The notes beneath the pieces were generated by a model. The model was not told where the DNA came from. It made no database searches and saw only the letters and a list, made by a program, of their open reading frames with translations. A stretch of 25,427 nucleotides of DNA from NCBI GenBank assembly GCA_023257915.1, contig JALRBB010000462.1, forward strand, positions 1 through 25,427, read 5' to 3'. The stretch is from Quisquiliibacterium sp. GTDB lineage: Bacteria > Pseudomonadota > Gammaproteobacteria > Burkholderiales > Burkholderiaceae_E. The position numbers were made by a program, and so were the translations under genes. Of the stretch, positions 14,989 through 22,737 are shown piece by piece; the first letter of the stretch is position 1, and every line of letters begins with the position of its first letter.

Positions 14989-17160
14989 CTAGACTGGGCT
15001 GGCGCGCCGCGCAGGCGAGTTGGTGACTTCGGCGATGATCCGTTCCAGCGACGCACTCTGTACCGGCTTGGTCAAGTAGGCGTTCATTCCGCTTTGCAAA
15101 CCGGCAACCTGGTTGGACGCCAGCGCAAACGCGCTCAGTCCGACAATGGGCACCGAGTGCCCCTCCATCGCCCCGACAGACACATCGGCCGGTCCAAGCT
15201 GACGTATCGCACGCGCGGCTTCGTAGCCATCCATTTCAGGCATCTGAACGTCCATCAAGATCAGATCGAAGTGCTGCTTGCGAAAGGTCTCGACGGCCTG
15301 CAATCCGTCGCCGACCACCGTCACTCGATGCCCCATGCGCTCGAGCATCAGACGAATCACCAACTGACTGGCTGGCGTGTCCTCGGCAACCAGGATATCG
15401 AGCCCTTGACCATCCGAGGCGATCGCATCTTGAGACGCCAACCCCGGTGACTGCCCAACCAGCAGCGGCACGTTCAACGTAAAGTTCGCCCCGGCACCCA
15501 CTTCGCTTTGCAACGTGAGTTCACCCTGCATCATCGCGGCGAGTTGTCGGCAGATGGCAAGTCCAAGACCAGTTCCCTTTTGGGGCGTGATCATGCGACC
15601 GCCGACCTGCACATAGGGCTCGAAGATCTGGCTTTGCATCGAACCCGGTATGCCCAGGCCGGTGTCCTTGACCGAGAAGGCGATCCAGAGCGGTTGCGCC
15701 GGATCCGACGCAGTCGCAGGAGTTTGCACCGATACGCTCAGCGAAACCGAGCCATGTTCGGTGAATTTGATTGCATTGCTCATCAGGTTGATCAACACCT
15801 GCGATAACCTGGCCTCGTCGCCACGCAACCACTGCGGCACTGCCGGGTCGATCTCCGTGTCGATTTCCAGTCCCGACGCCCGCGGTAATCCGCGCACGAT
15901 CTGCAGCACTCGGTCGACCAGATCACGCACAGCAAAGTCTGCATTACCCAGGCGCACCGACCCAGACTCAATGCTGCTCAGGTCGAGCACGTCGTTGATC
16001 ACCGTCAGCAACTGGTCTGCCGACTGCTGGATCACACTGAGGTACTCGCGCTGCCTGTCCCCCAGTGGCAATTCCGCGAGCAGGTCGGCCATCCCGACGA
16101 CCGCATTGAGCGGTGTGCGAATCTCGTGACTGACGGTAGCCACGAACTGGGTCTTCAACTCGCTCGCCTGCTCGGCAGCGGCACGTGCCGACTCGAGTTG
16201 CTGACGCGAAACGCTCCGCTCGATGAAAACACTGCACTCATGGCCGATGAAGCTGCACATTGGCAGCAGATCTCCGCCCAGAGCGGTGCCTTTCGTGAAC
16301 TCGAACTGCATCACGCCCCACAAGGCCTTCGACTGAAACAGTGGAAATGCGACCACGGTGGGGTCGACTCGCGGGACGGGCGGCTCCGAGACTGGAAGAA
16401 AAACCGGTTTTTTCTGCTGCCAGGCGCTGCCCGCAGCCGCCTGTCCGATGACGAGTTCATCCTGCAGCGTCGTCACGGGTTCCAGCAGTCGCAGATGCTT
16501 GCCTTCCAGGCGATACACCGCCGGGCGGGTCCAAGTCAGCGTCTTCGCAATCGCCTTCGCACAGGCGAGCAGCGTCGCCTCAAGCGCGGACGCCTCGACG
16601 AGCAGACGAGTCACCTCATGCTGCACCGAGAGCTTCAACTTCCCGTAGCGCTCATCGGTGATGTCGCGCTGCAAGGCCATGAAGTGCGTCACCTCGCCCT
16701 GTTCACCACGGATCGGATGCACCTCGAGGGCGATCCAGTACGGTTCACCGTTCTTGCGGTAGTTCAGGACCTCTTCGCGAAAACCGCAGCCTTGGGCCAG
16801 GCGGTCAGCCATGCGTCGAACCGTTTGCGCATCGGTTTCCTTACCCTGCAAGAGTTCACCAGGACGCCTGCCCAGAGACTGCTCGATCGAGAAACCAGTG
16901 ATTCGCGTGAAGCCGTCGTTGACCCAGACGATCAGTCCGGCGGGGTCAGTGAGGATCACCGCATTGTCGGTACGGGAAGCCACTAGCGCGAGGATTTCGG
17001 CATCGGGCGCAGCCGCGCGTGTATTCGTCAACGCACTCGACTCGGTCCGAACCCGTGTGGAAGACGGATCTTGTGCACCCGATCCGGCAATAGCCGTACG
17101 CCCGGCAGCGCCAGGCTCCTTGATCCGTGACGCGCGTTTAGCCCGAAGACGACCGAACAT
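14989..17160 (-). CDS. Soluble hybrid histidine kinase (PAS, GAF, HisKA, HATPase, REC)
   Basis: A 723-residue cytoplasmic hybrid kinase. Residues about 56-170 form a PAS domain of the LOV-related type: the segments VNDGFTRITGF, LLQGKETD, VLNYRKNGEPYW and LQRDITDE are present, but the flavin-bonding cysteine is absent (GRRPGELLQ). A GAF-like domain follows at about 180-315. The kinase core has H345 in VSHEIRTPLNA, SNAIKFT, DTGLGIP and GTGLGLAI (529-536). The C-terminal receiver has D637 in LMDVQMPEMDG and K698. There is no HPt, so a separate phosphotransferase is required for onward relay. The first 23 bases overlap the end of the upstream kinase gene, which suggests coupled translation. Its receiver is strikingly similar to that of the 895-residue kinase (shared VAEDTPASQ and IVGLSAFA), which points to common origin. 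Confidence 0.93.
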   Translation of the reverse strand: MFGRLRAKRASRIKEPGAAGRTAIAGSGAQDPSSTRVRTESSALTNTRAAAPDAEILALVASRTDNAVILTDPAGLIVWVNDGFTRITGFSIEQSLGRRPGELLQGKETDAQTVRRMADRLAQGCGFREEVLNYRKNGEPYWIALEVHPIRGEQGEVTHFMALQRDITDERYGKLKLSVQHEVTRLLVEASALEATLLACAKAIAKTLTWTRPAVYRLEGKHLRLLEPVTTLQDELVIGQAAAGSAWQQKKPVFLPVSEPPVPRVDPTVVAFPLFQSKALWGVMQFEFTKGTALGGDLLPMCSFIGHECSVFIERSVSRQQLESARAAAEQASELKTQFVATVSHEIRTPLNAVVGMADLLAELPLGDRQREYLSVIQQSADQLLTVINDVLDLSSIESGSVRLGNADFAVRDLVDRVLQIVRGLPRASGLEIDTEIDPAVPQWLRGDEARLSQVLINLMSNAIKFTEHGSVSLSVSVQTPATASDPAQPLWIAFSVKDTGLGIPGSMQSQIFEPYVQVGGRMITPQKGTGLGLAICRQLAAMMQGELTLQSEVGAGANFTLNVPLLVGQSPGLASQDAIASDGQGLDILVAEDTPASQLVIRLMLERMGHRVTVVGDGLQAVETFRKQHFDLILMDVQMPEMDGYEAARAIRQLGPADVSVGAMEGHSVPIVGLSAFALASNQVAGLQSGMNAYLTKPVQSASLERIIAEVTNSPARRASPV

Positions 17161-19996
17161 CGTTCAAGGACTCGAACGCGTTAACCAGGTCGGGTTTGCG
17201 ATACGGCTTGTTCAGCAAGGGTCCCGGCGGATCCTGCTCATCGAGCAGGGCTTTTGCATAGCCGGATGCCAGCAAGATCTTGATGCTCGGATCAAGCCTG
17301 AGTGCTTCCCGCGCAAGCTGCACGCCATCGATCCCGCCTGGCATCACGACGTCAGAAAACAGGATTTCATAACGCTTTTGCTGCAAAAGCTCGAGCGCTT
17401 CGGCCGGAGAATGCACGCCCTCGACCTCGTATCCCATTGCTTCGATCCAAAGGCAGGCGAGTTCGCAAAGCCCTTCCTCATCATCCACGACAAGGACCTT
17501 GCCCTGCCCGTCAACATCGGTGGTTGCGTCTTGGGATGCTGGGTCTTGGGTTGCCGGATCTGGTGTCGATGCCTGCGAGGGCTGCTTCGGTTCGGTCATC
17601 TGCTTGCTGCGTGAGGAGGATTGCTGCGAAACGCGAGACTGTTCATTGCCTGATTGGGGCCGTACAGCATCACTGCTGCCGACTGCTGCTTCCATGTTAA
17701 CCGGATCCGCTCGATTGTGGTCCTGAACCCCTACGCCAGCACCAATCGCGTCCCCGGTCTGAGCGGGGTCGCGCGCGTCCATCGGAGCTTGCTTGGCCGC
17801 CTCGTTTGGGGCTGATCCGGTGAGATCCAGCCTGGGCAGGTAGACCGTGACGATGGTTCCCTTGGCCGGGACGCTGTCGATCGTTGCCGTACCGTTCAGT
17901 TGCTTGGCAAAGCCATACACCATGGCAAGCCCGAGACCTGTTCCCTTGCCCCGCTCCTTGGTTGTGAAGAACGGTTCGAACGCCCTGCTGCTGGTCTCGA
18001 CACTCATTCCGCACCCATTGTCCGCAACCTCAATGGCCACGTAAGGTCCCGGAGCGAGCCCGTGCCCATTTCCCGCCGGGAACTGTGCGCCTCGAGTCCG
18101 AAGGGTGAGCACCTTCTCCCGATCGGTCTTGGTCATTGCATCGCGTGCATTGATCACCAGATTGAGCACAACGTTGCTCAATCCCGCCGCATCGAGCCTG
18201 GCCACCATCGGCTCAAGGGAAAAGTCCTGTTCGATCCGAACCGCACCGCCTGCCGAGGTGCGCAAAAGCGGCACCATCTCCAGAATCAACTGACTGACAT
18301 CACGCGCCACGAGCTCCAACGGCTGGCGTCTGGCCACCGCCAGCAGTGAGCGTGCCACCTCCGAGGCCCGCAGGGCCGCATCCAAGGCGGCCTGATGCTG
18401 ATGTCGTACCGCTGCGTCGCCAGAAAGATTCTCTTCGAGCAGATCGAGGTTACCGACGACGATTCCCATCAGGTTGTTGAAGTCATGCGCCAACCCGCCG
18501 GTCAATTGCCCGACCGCCTCCATTTTTTGCAGTTCGAGCAAGCGCTCCTGATTCTGCCGACCTTCGGATACGTCTTTGTGCAAGGCAATCACGTGTGTGA
18601 GTTCACCGTCCGAGTCGCGCAACGGGGCAAGCCTTACCTCGTCCCAAAATTCAGTTCCGTCCCGGTGCACGCTCCGCACGGTGACATCACAGCGCTCGCC
18701 GGTGTCAAGCGCGCGGCGCAGCGTCGCGAGATCCGGGTCGTCGGGCGGCGCTACGGTCAGCAACGGACAGGTCCGTCCAAGCAGCTCCTCGCGACGAAAA
18801 CCCGAGATCGTCTCGAAGGCTGTGTTGACGTACACCACGGGAGTACCCGAGATGCGGGCGTCCGAAATGACGATCCCTTCTTCGGCGGCATTCAAGCCCT
18901 GCTGGGACAAGCGCATTGCCGACACGCTCTCAAAAAGCTTGGTTCTGGACTCGCGCAACACCCTGGCCAGCGCTTTGACCTCGGAGGTTCCATGTCCGCT
19001 TTGAAGCGGATCGAACGCAAACGACGCATCCGGATCAGATAGGCGCATTGCGTCGAGCGCGAGAAACGACAGCGGTCTGGCCAATTGTCTGCCAATCACA
19101 ATCGCGACAACAATGATCAGCGGAATGCCCACAAGAATGGCAACCAGTGAGGACCAGAGAATCGAACGCGCCTGACGCGCGAGCATGGCGACCGGATAGC
19201 CAAGAGCAGCCTGCCAACCGAGTTCATTCAACGGCGAAGCAAGTTCGAGCGGACGCATCGCAATCCGCAGGCTGGTGTCCTTGCTGAGCGACTCGAGCTT
19301 GCGTAGCGGTCCGACCGACGCCCTCCATCGGTCGGAGCTTGCCGCGCGCGCGACCTGCGCAATCGACATCCGAACCACCAGGATGCCTTCGGGCTTGCCG
19401 GTGAACGGCGATGACACTGGAAAGGCAACCTGCAACAGCTCGGTTCCATCGATGAATTGCACCTGCGTTTGGCCACCCATCACGGCCTTGACCCAGGATT
19501 CACCGGCAAACGAGACCGCATTTGCAGCCTTCCATGGCGCAACCTCGTTACCCGAAAAATCAAGCAGTAGAACGTCCGGTTCGGAGATTCCGCTTTTGCT
19601 GTTTGCAAACTGGTGCGCAAGCGAAACCTTGGCGAGTCGAAGTACCGGGAGCAAAAAGCGCTCCAAGCCATCGTCATCGAGCAGTGCGCTGGAAATCGAC
19701 TCGTCCGCCGCAAGATCCCGCCCGAGTTGTACCGCTGCTTGAAGGCTCTGCTCGACCCGCTCGCCAATGAGATCCAGTTGCGCGGCCATCGCTAGCGCCT
19801 CTTTCTCCTCGACGATCAGCCGAGTGTTGCGGTACGCCACGGCAGCCGCAATCGTGACCGCGATGAGCATGCACGCTGCAACGGCGACCCCGATCCGTAA
19901 CGCAAAGGTGTCACGCTGCTTGAGACGGGAAAGCCAGGATGTTGGCAGGCGCATTGACGATGTCTGTTTGCTGTTTGGGCTCTCGCGCTCTGGCAA
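17138..19996 (-). CDS. Membrane hybrid histidine kinase (periplasmic sensor, HAMP, PAS, HDFNN-type kinase, REC)
   Basis: A 952-residue sensor kinase. TM1 is about 33-55, a periplasmic Cache-like sensor covers about 56-278, and TM2 is about 279-301. HAMP runs to about 355 and is followed by PAS (363-477). The kinase core has H504 in GLAHDFNNLMG, N616 in LVINARDAM, D659 in ADNGCGM, FFTTK and GTGLGLAM. A roughly 110-residue linker rich in Gln, Ser, Pro and Ala (about 722-830) leads to a C-terminal receiver with D838/D839, D882 in SDVVMPGGIDG and K930. The start is TTG at 19996, directly after the TAG of the binding-protein gene. The ATG at 19954 is an alternative 14 codons in, and neither has a clear ribosome site. 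The position directly after the periplasmic binding-protein gene suggests that the bound protein is sensed by this kinase, as in TorT/TorS-type pairs (established for other systems, inferred here). Confidence 0.92.
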   Translation of the reverse strand: MPERESPNSKQTSSMRLPTSWLSRLKQRDTFALRIGVAVAACMLIAVTIAAAVAYRNTRLIVEEKEALAMAAQLDLIGERVEQSLQAAVQLGRDLAADESISSALLDDDGLERFLLPVLRLAKVSLAHQFANSKSGISEPDVLLLDFSGNEVAPWKAANAVSFAGESWVKAVMGGQTQVQFIDGTELLQVAFPVSSPFTGKPEGILVVRMSIAQVARAASSDRWRASVGPLRKLESLSKDTSLRIAMRPLELASPLNELGWQAALGYPVAMLARQARSILWSSLVAILVGIPLIIVVAIVIGRQLARPLSFLALDAMRLSDPDASFAFDPLQSGHGTSEVKALARVLRESRTKLFESVSAMRLSQQGLNAAEEGIVISDARISGTPVVYVNTAFETISGFRREELLGRTCPLLTVAPPDDPDLATLRRALDTGERCDVTVRSVHRDGTEFWDEVRLAPLRDSDGELTHVIALHKDVSEGRQNQERLLELQKMEAVGQLTGGLAHDFNNLMGIVVGNLDLLEENLSGDAAVRHQHQAALDAALRASEVARSLLAVARRQPLELVARDVSQLILEMVPLLRTSAGGAVRIEQDFSLEPMVARLDAAGLSNVVLNLVINARDAMTKTDREKVLTLRTRGAQFPAGNGHGLAPGPYVAIEVADNGCGMSVETSSRAFEPFFTTKERGKGTGLGLAMVYGFAKQLNGTATIDSVPAKGTIVTVYLPRLDLTGSAPNEAAKQAPMDARDPAQTGDAIGAGVGVQDHNRADPVNMEAAVGSSDAVRPQSGNEQSRVSQQSSSRSKQMTEPKQPSQASTPDPATQDPASQDATTDVDGQGKVLVVDDEEGLCELACLWIEAMGYEVEGVHSPAEALELLQQKRYEILFSDVVMPGGIDGVQLAREALRLDPSIKILLASGYAKALLDEQDPPGPLLNKPYRKPDLVNAFESLNDVRSSSG

Positions 19997-21202
19997 CTAG
20001 TAGGACAGTCTTTCGATGACGCCGGATCGCTGAAAACGGCCGATGAACACATGCGCTGGCGAGAGTGCCTCGTGACGTTTTGACGTGAATGGCTCAGCAA
20101 GCCTTCCTACCAAGCCGTTGTAGTCACGAACCTTTTCAAGCGCCGCCCTCACCTGCTCCCGGTCTGCCGACCCGGCCAGCGTAATCGCCCGCGCTAGGAT
20201 GTGGGTTAGGTCATACGCATGGGCAAACCCCACGTGAGAGGGAATGTCTCGATATTGCTGGACCCCCAGTGTCTTGCCGGCGCTGCTCAGCACATCGAGG
20301 GCCTTTTTGTCGGTGCGACCCGCGAACGTGAACGTTTGCACCACAGCGAAGTCGACTGCATCCAGGTCCGGACCAACCATCTCGACAAAATTGCCTCCGG
20401 CCACACCCCAATGGCTGACGATTGGCACGCGCTCGGCAGCCGGCAGCTTGGAAACTTCCGTCACCAGGATTGCCCCTTCAGCTTCATTGGCGACCAGCAA
20501 GATCGCCTGTGCCCCGGCGGCTCGCAACTTGCGATAGCCCGGCAGCATCGTGGCGGCCCCCCAGTGGTACCACTCGATCGCCACCACTCTCGCGCCTTGC
20601 GCGCTATCCAGGAATTTCTTGGCCTGCGCCTCGTTTGATCGCCCCCAACCCGAGGTCGGCAGCAGCACGCCAACCTGACGAATGCCGCGCGCCTGCAGAT
20701 ACTTCATCATCGCCGGCACCGCCCATGAATCTCGCAGCGAAAGCCTGAAGGCGTAACTGCCGGCTGGATCGTCCTTGATAACCGGATCGGCCGCCGCCCA
20801 CGGATCGAGTAGGAGCAACTTCAGTTCGTCGGCGATTTTCGCCTGCTCCAGCGCAACCGTGGAGAACTTTCCGGTGAATACACCGACGATATTCGGATCG
20901 GACGCATGGCGACGAAAATTGTCCTTTCCTCTTGCCGGGATCGATCGATTGTCGCTTTCAATCAAACGAAGCTTTCGCCCGCCAAGCACCCCGCCGGCGT
21001 CGTTGATCTCGCTGATCGCGGTCAGCATTCCCATGCGGATCGCATCGTCCGATGTGCTGGTCAGATGACCAAATTCGGCGTCGAGCGCGATCAGGATATC
21101 GGTGCCGGCCGAGGCTTGCGCAAAGCCAGAAATCGGCACCGCAAGCCAGGCAGCGACAAACAGCTGCAGCCATGCTGCGGTCAAGCGACGCAAACAAGGC
21201 AT
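19997..21202 (-). CDS. Periplasmic ABC-type substrate-binding protein (Leu/Ile/Val-binding-like), no transporter genes nearby
   Basis: A 401-residue Peripla_BP_6/LivK-type binding protein. A signal peptide starts at the ATG at 21202 (PCLRRLTAAW, a hydrophobic core, then ISGFAQA before the likely cleavage). I prefer this start over 21226 because TGAGG lies five bases before it and the signal peptide then has normal length. The mature protein shows family features: an early ILIALDAEFGHL strand, GMLTAISEINDAGGVLGGRKL, a segment ending in DNRS, VVAIEWY, and HAYDLTHILARAI towards the C-terminus. No permease or ATPase gene accompanies it. Instead it sits between a DHp-like signalling gene and two hybrid kinase genes, and its TAG abuts the kinase start. 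That suggests a sensory role, delivering ligand state to the membrane kinase. The ligand is unknown; amino acids, amides and aromatic acids are common for this family. Confidence 0.88.
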   Translation of the reverse strand: MPCLRRLTAAWLQLFVAAWLAVPISGFAQASAGTDILIALDAEFGHLTSTSDDAIRMGMLTAISEINDAGGVLGGRKLRLIESDNRSIPARGKDNFRRHASDPNIVGVFTGKFSTVALEQAKIADELKLLLLDPWAAADPVIKDDPAGSYAFRLSLRDSWAVPAMMKYLQARGIRQVGVLLPTSGWGRSNEAQAKKFLDSAQGARVVAIEWYHWGAATMLPGYRKLRAAGAQAILLVANEAEGAILVTEVSKLPAAERVPIVSHWGVAGGNFVEMVGPDLDAVDFAVVQTFTFAGRTDKKALDVLSSAGKTLGVQQYRDIPSHVGFAHAYDLTHILARAITLAGSADREQVRAALEKVRDYNGLVGRLAEPFTSKRHEALSPAHVFIGRFQRSGVIERLSY

Positions 21203-21275
21203 GAGAACCTCAGGTTTAGGCGACATCTAACCGACTTTACTTGAATTGAAGGATGGCGGACGCTTGCCAGTCGAA

Positions 21276-21995
21276 TTAGGCCTGCGAACCAGGCAAGCTG
21301 ATCCGGATGCTGCCGTCGTCGTCGAAATCCAGACCGCTACCAAGCGCCACAAGAGACTCACGCACAGATTGCAAGGCGATCGTGCATGGATGGTCGGTGG
21401 GGCGCAGCGCCGGCATCGACACGCCCGCAGCCAGTATCGGGCGGAACTCGAAGACGCAGCCTGACCGGGGTGCTGGCAACACCGATGCCAGCAGGGTAAC
21501 TTCACAGCTCTTGCCAAATCGGCGGCGCATCGTGACGCCGGCACAGACCAGCACGGATTTCAGGGTGTCCCGATCCAGCCAGCATGGCACCGGTGACGGC
21601 AGGTTGGTGAGTGCCGACGTGTCGATGGCGGTCGTCTCGCGCAGGCTTCGAGCGATTTCGTCGAGATCCGACAAGGAAAGCCCCGCGCCGGCACGCTCAG
21701 ACGAGGCCAGCGCAGCAAGCCCGTTGCCCCCCACGGCGAGCAAGGAAAGCCCAGCGCCCAACGCTTCGCCGGTCGCGCAGGCGCTAGCTACTGCCGAGCG
21801 GGCCCGTCCAATGGCCTTCGGGGAAGGGTTTTCATCTTCCAGATAACTCGAGGCGGCAAACAGGACCGCCAACACATTGTTCAACGCGTGCGCCGCGCTG
21901 GCTGCCGTCGCGGACATGTCAGGCATGGCATCAGGCTGCCCTGGGTCAGGGCTCGCAGGGCTTAGATTGAGATTCAAGTTTGAAGACTGCCTCAT
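21276..21995 (-). CDS. Small DHp-like protein with degenerate ATPase half, putative histidine phosphotransferase
   Basis: A 239-residue soluble protein that I do not recognise as a named family. Residues about 28-95 look like the dimerisation/histidine helix pair of HDFNN-type kinases: AAHALNNVLAVL places H36 and N39/N40 as in H-x-x-N-N. Residues about 105-239 have the strand/helix rhythm of a kinase ATPase domain, including a LDRDTLKSVL helix where the N-box helix should be and a closing SIRISLPG like the final strand. The asparagine box, the DxGxG loop and the GxGLG loop are all missing, so ATP binding is unlikely. A DHp domain plus a dead ATPase fold is the architecture of ChpT-type phosphotransferases. 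That makes a relay role plausible for the HPt-less kinases downstream. It is the first gene of the leftward operon, about 70 bases before the binding-protein gene. The phosphotransferase function is inference. Confidence 0.6.
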   Translation of the reverse strand: MRQSSNLNLNLSPASPDPGQPDAMPDMSATAASAAHALNNVLAVLFAASSYLEDENPSPKAIGRARSAVASACATGEALGAGLSLLAVGGNGLAALASSERAGAGLSLSDLDEIARSLRETTAIDTSALTNLPSPVPCWLDRDTLKSVLVCAGVTMRRRFGKSCEVTLLASVLPAPRSGCVFEFRPILAAGVSMPALRPTDHPCTIALQSVRESLVALGSGLDFDDDGSIRISLPGSQA

Positions 21996-22042
21996 GTAGC
22001 CGTGGGTTCATCATGAACGCGTTGCGCCCACGAATGCGATAC

Positions 22043-22088
22043 TTGCATGCAATTGCCGTATGGATCAGTCTAAAACAGCTTACAGCTG
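22043..22088. promoter_or_regulatory. Two palindromes in the divergent lipocalin / relay-operon region
   Basis: TTGCATGCAA (22043-22052) is a perfect 10-base palindrome. CAGCT-TAC-AGCTG (22076-22088) is a perfect 5+5 dyad with a 3-base spacer, about 24 bases further along. Both lie between the start of the DHp-like gene (21995) and the lipocalin start, where promoters for both directions are expected. They could be operator sites, but no regulator is known and short palindromes also occur by chance. Confidence 0.3.
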
Positions 22089-22179
22089 AAGAACCATGAA
22101 TCGCGGACTCAAAGTGCACATTCCTGGCTTGGTCCCGAGCGAAGCCCGGCAATGCGGCACAGCAAACTGGTCGGCGCTT

Positions 22180-22737
22180 GTGGCCACCACCTCAGCGCGA
22201 CGCCGCTTCTTGAAACGAGCGCCATTGCTGGCAGCCGTATTTGCGCTGGCCGCCTGCGCCCATGCCCCGCCTGCGGGTGTCGTGCCGATCACGGGCTTCG
22301 AACTGGAACGGTATCTCGGACGTTGGGTTGAAATTGCGCGCCTGGATCACTCGTTCGAACGCGGCCTGACAAATGTCAGCGCCAACTACTCGCGACGCGA
22401 CGATGGCGGCATCGAGGTGGTCAATCGCGGTTTCGATCCGAGCAGTGGCCGCTGGCGCGACGCCACCGGTCGGGCCTACTTACTGGGTTCGCCGCAGATC
22501 GCCTCGCTCAAGGTCAGTTTTTTCGGACCGTTCTACGGCGGCTACCATGTCGTCGATCTGGATCGCGTCGGCTATCGCTGGGCACTCGTGATCGGACCGA
22601 GCCGCGATTATCTGTGGATTCTGGCCAGGGAGACGAATCTGCCAGCCTCGGTCAAAGAACACCTACTGGGCAAAATCCGCGCACTCGGGATCGATCCGAA
22701 CACGCTGATCTGGGTGCCGCATCCGCCGAGGCCTTAG
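22180..22737 (+). CDS. blc: Bacterial lipocalin (Blc-type) outer-membrane lipoprotein
   Basis: A lipocalin of the Blc/apolipoprotein-D type, which binds lipids at the outer membrane. The mature part shows the family signature YLGRWVEIARLDHSFERG, then NVSANYSRRDDGGIEVVNRG, SFFGPFYGGYHVVDLD and a closing LWILARE with a short C-terminal helix. The signal sequence has a basic start, a hydrophobic core and the lipobox LAAC. I chose the GTG at 22180, 28 codons inside a longer frame that opens with ATG at 22096. It gives a normal-length lipoprotein signal, and the preceding codons show weak G/C third-position bias. The 22096 start would place 53 residues before the lipobox cysteine, which is too long. 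The stop codon overlaps that of the convergent MaoC-like gene. Family call strong, start uncertain. Confidence 0.88.
   Translation: MATTSARRRFLKRAPLLAAVFALAACAHAPPAGVVPITGFELERYLGRWVEIARLDHSFERGLTNVSANYSRRDDGGIEVVNRGFDPSSGRWRDATGRAYLLGSPQIASLKVSFFGPFYGGYHVVDLDRVGYRWALVIGPSRDYLWILARETNLPASVKEHLLGKIRALGIDPNTLIWVPHPPRP

Noticed and set aside
14975..14990. Hairpin between the facing kinase operons as a bidirectional terminator
   Set aside because: The stem is only six base pairs and lacks a T-run on either strand.
16656..16995. Photosensory LOV domain in the 723-residue kinase
   Set aside because: The fold is LOV-related, but the cysteine needed for the flavin adduct is replaced (GRRPGELLQ), so I call it an ordinary PAS domain.
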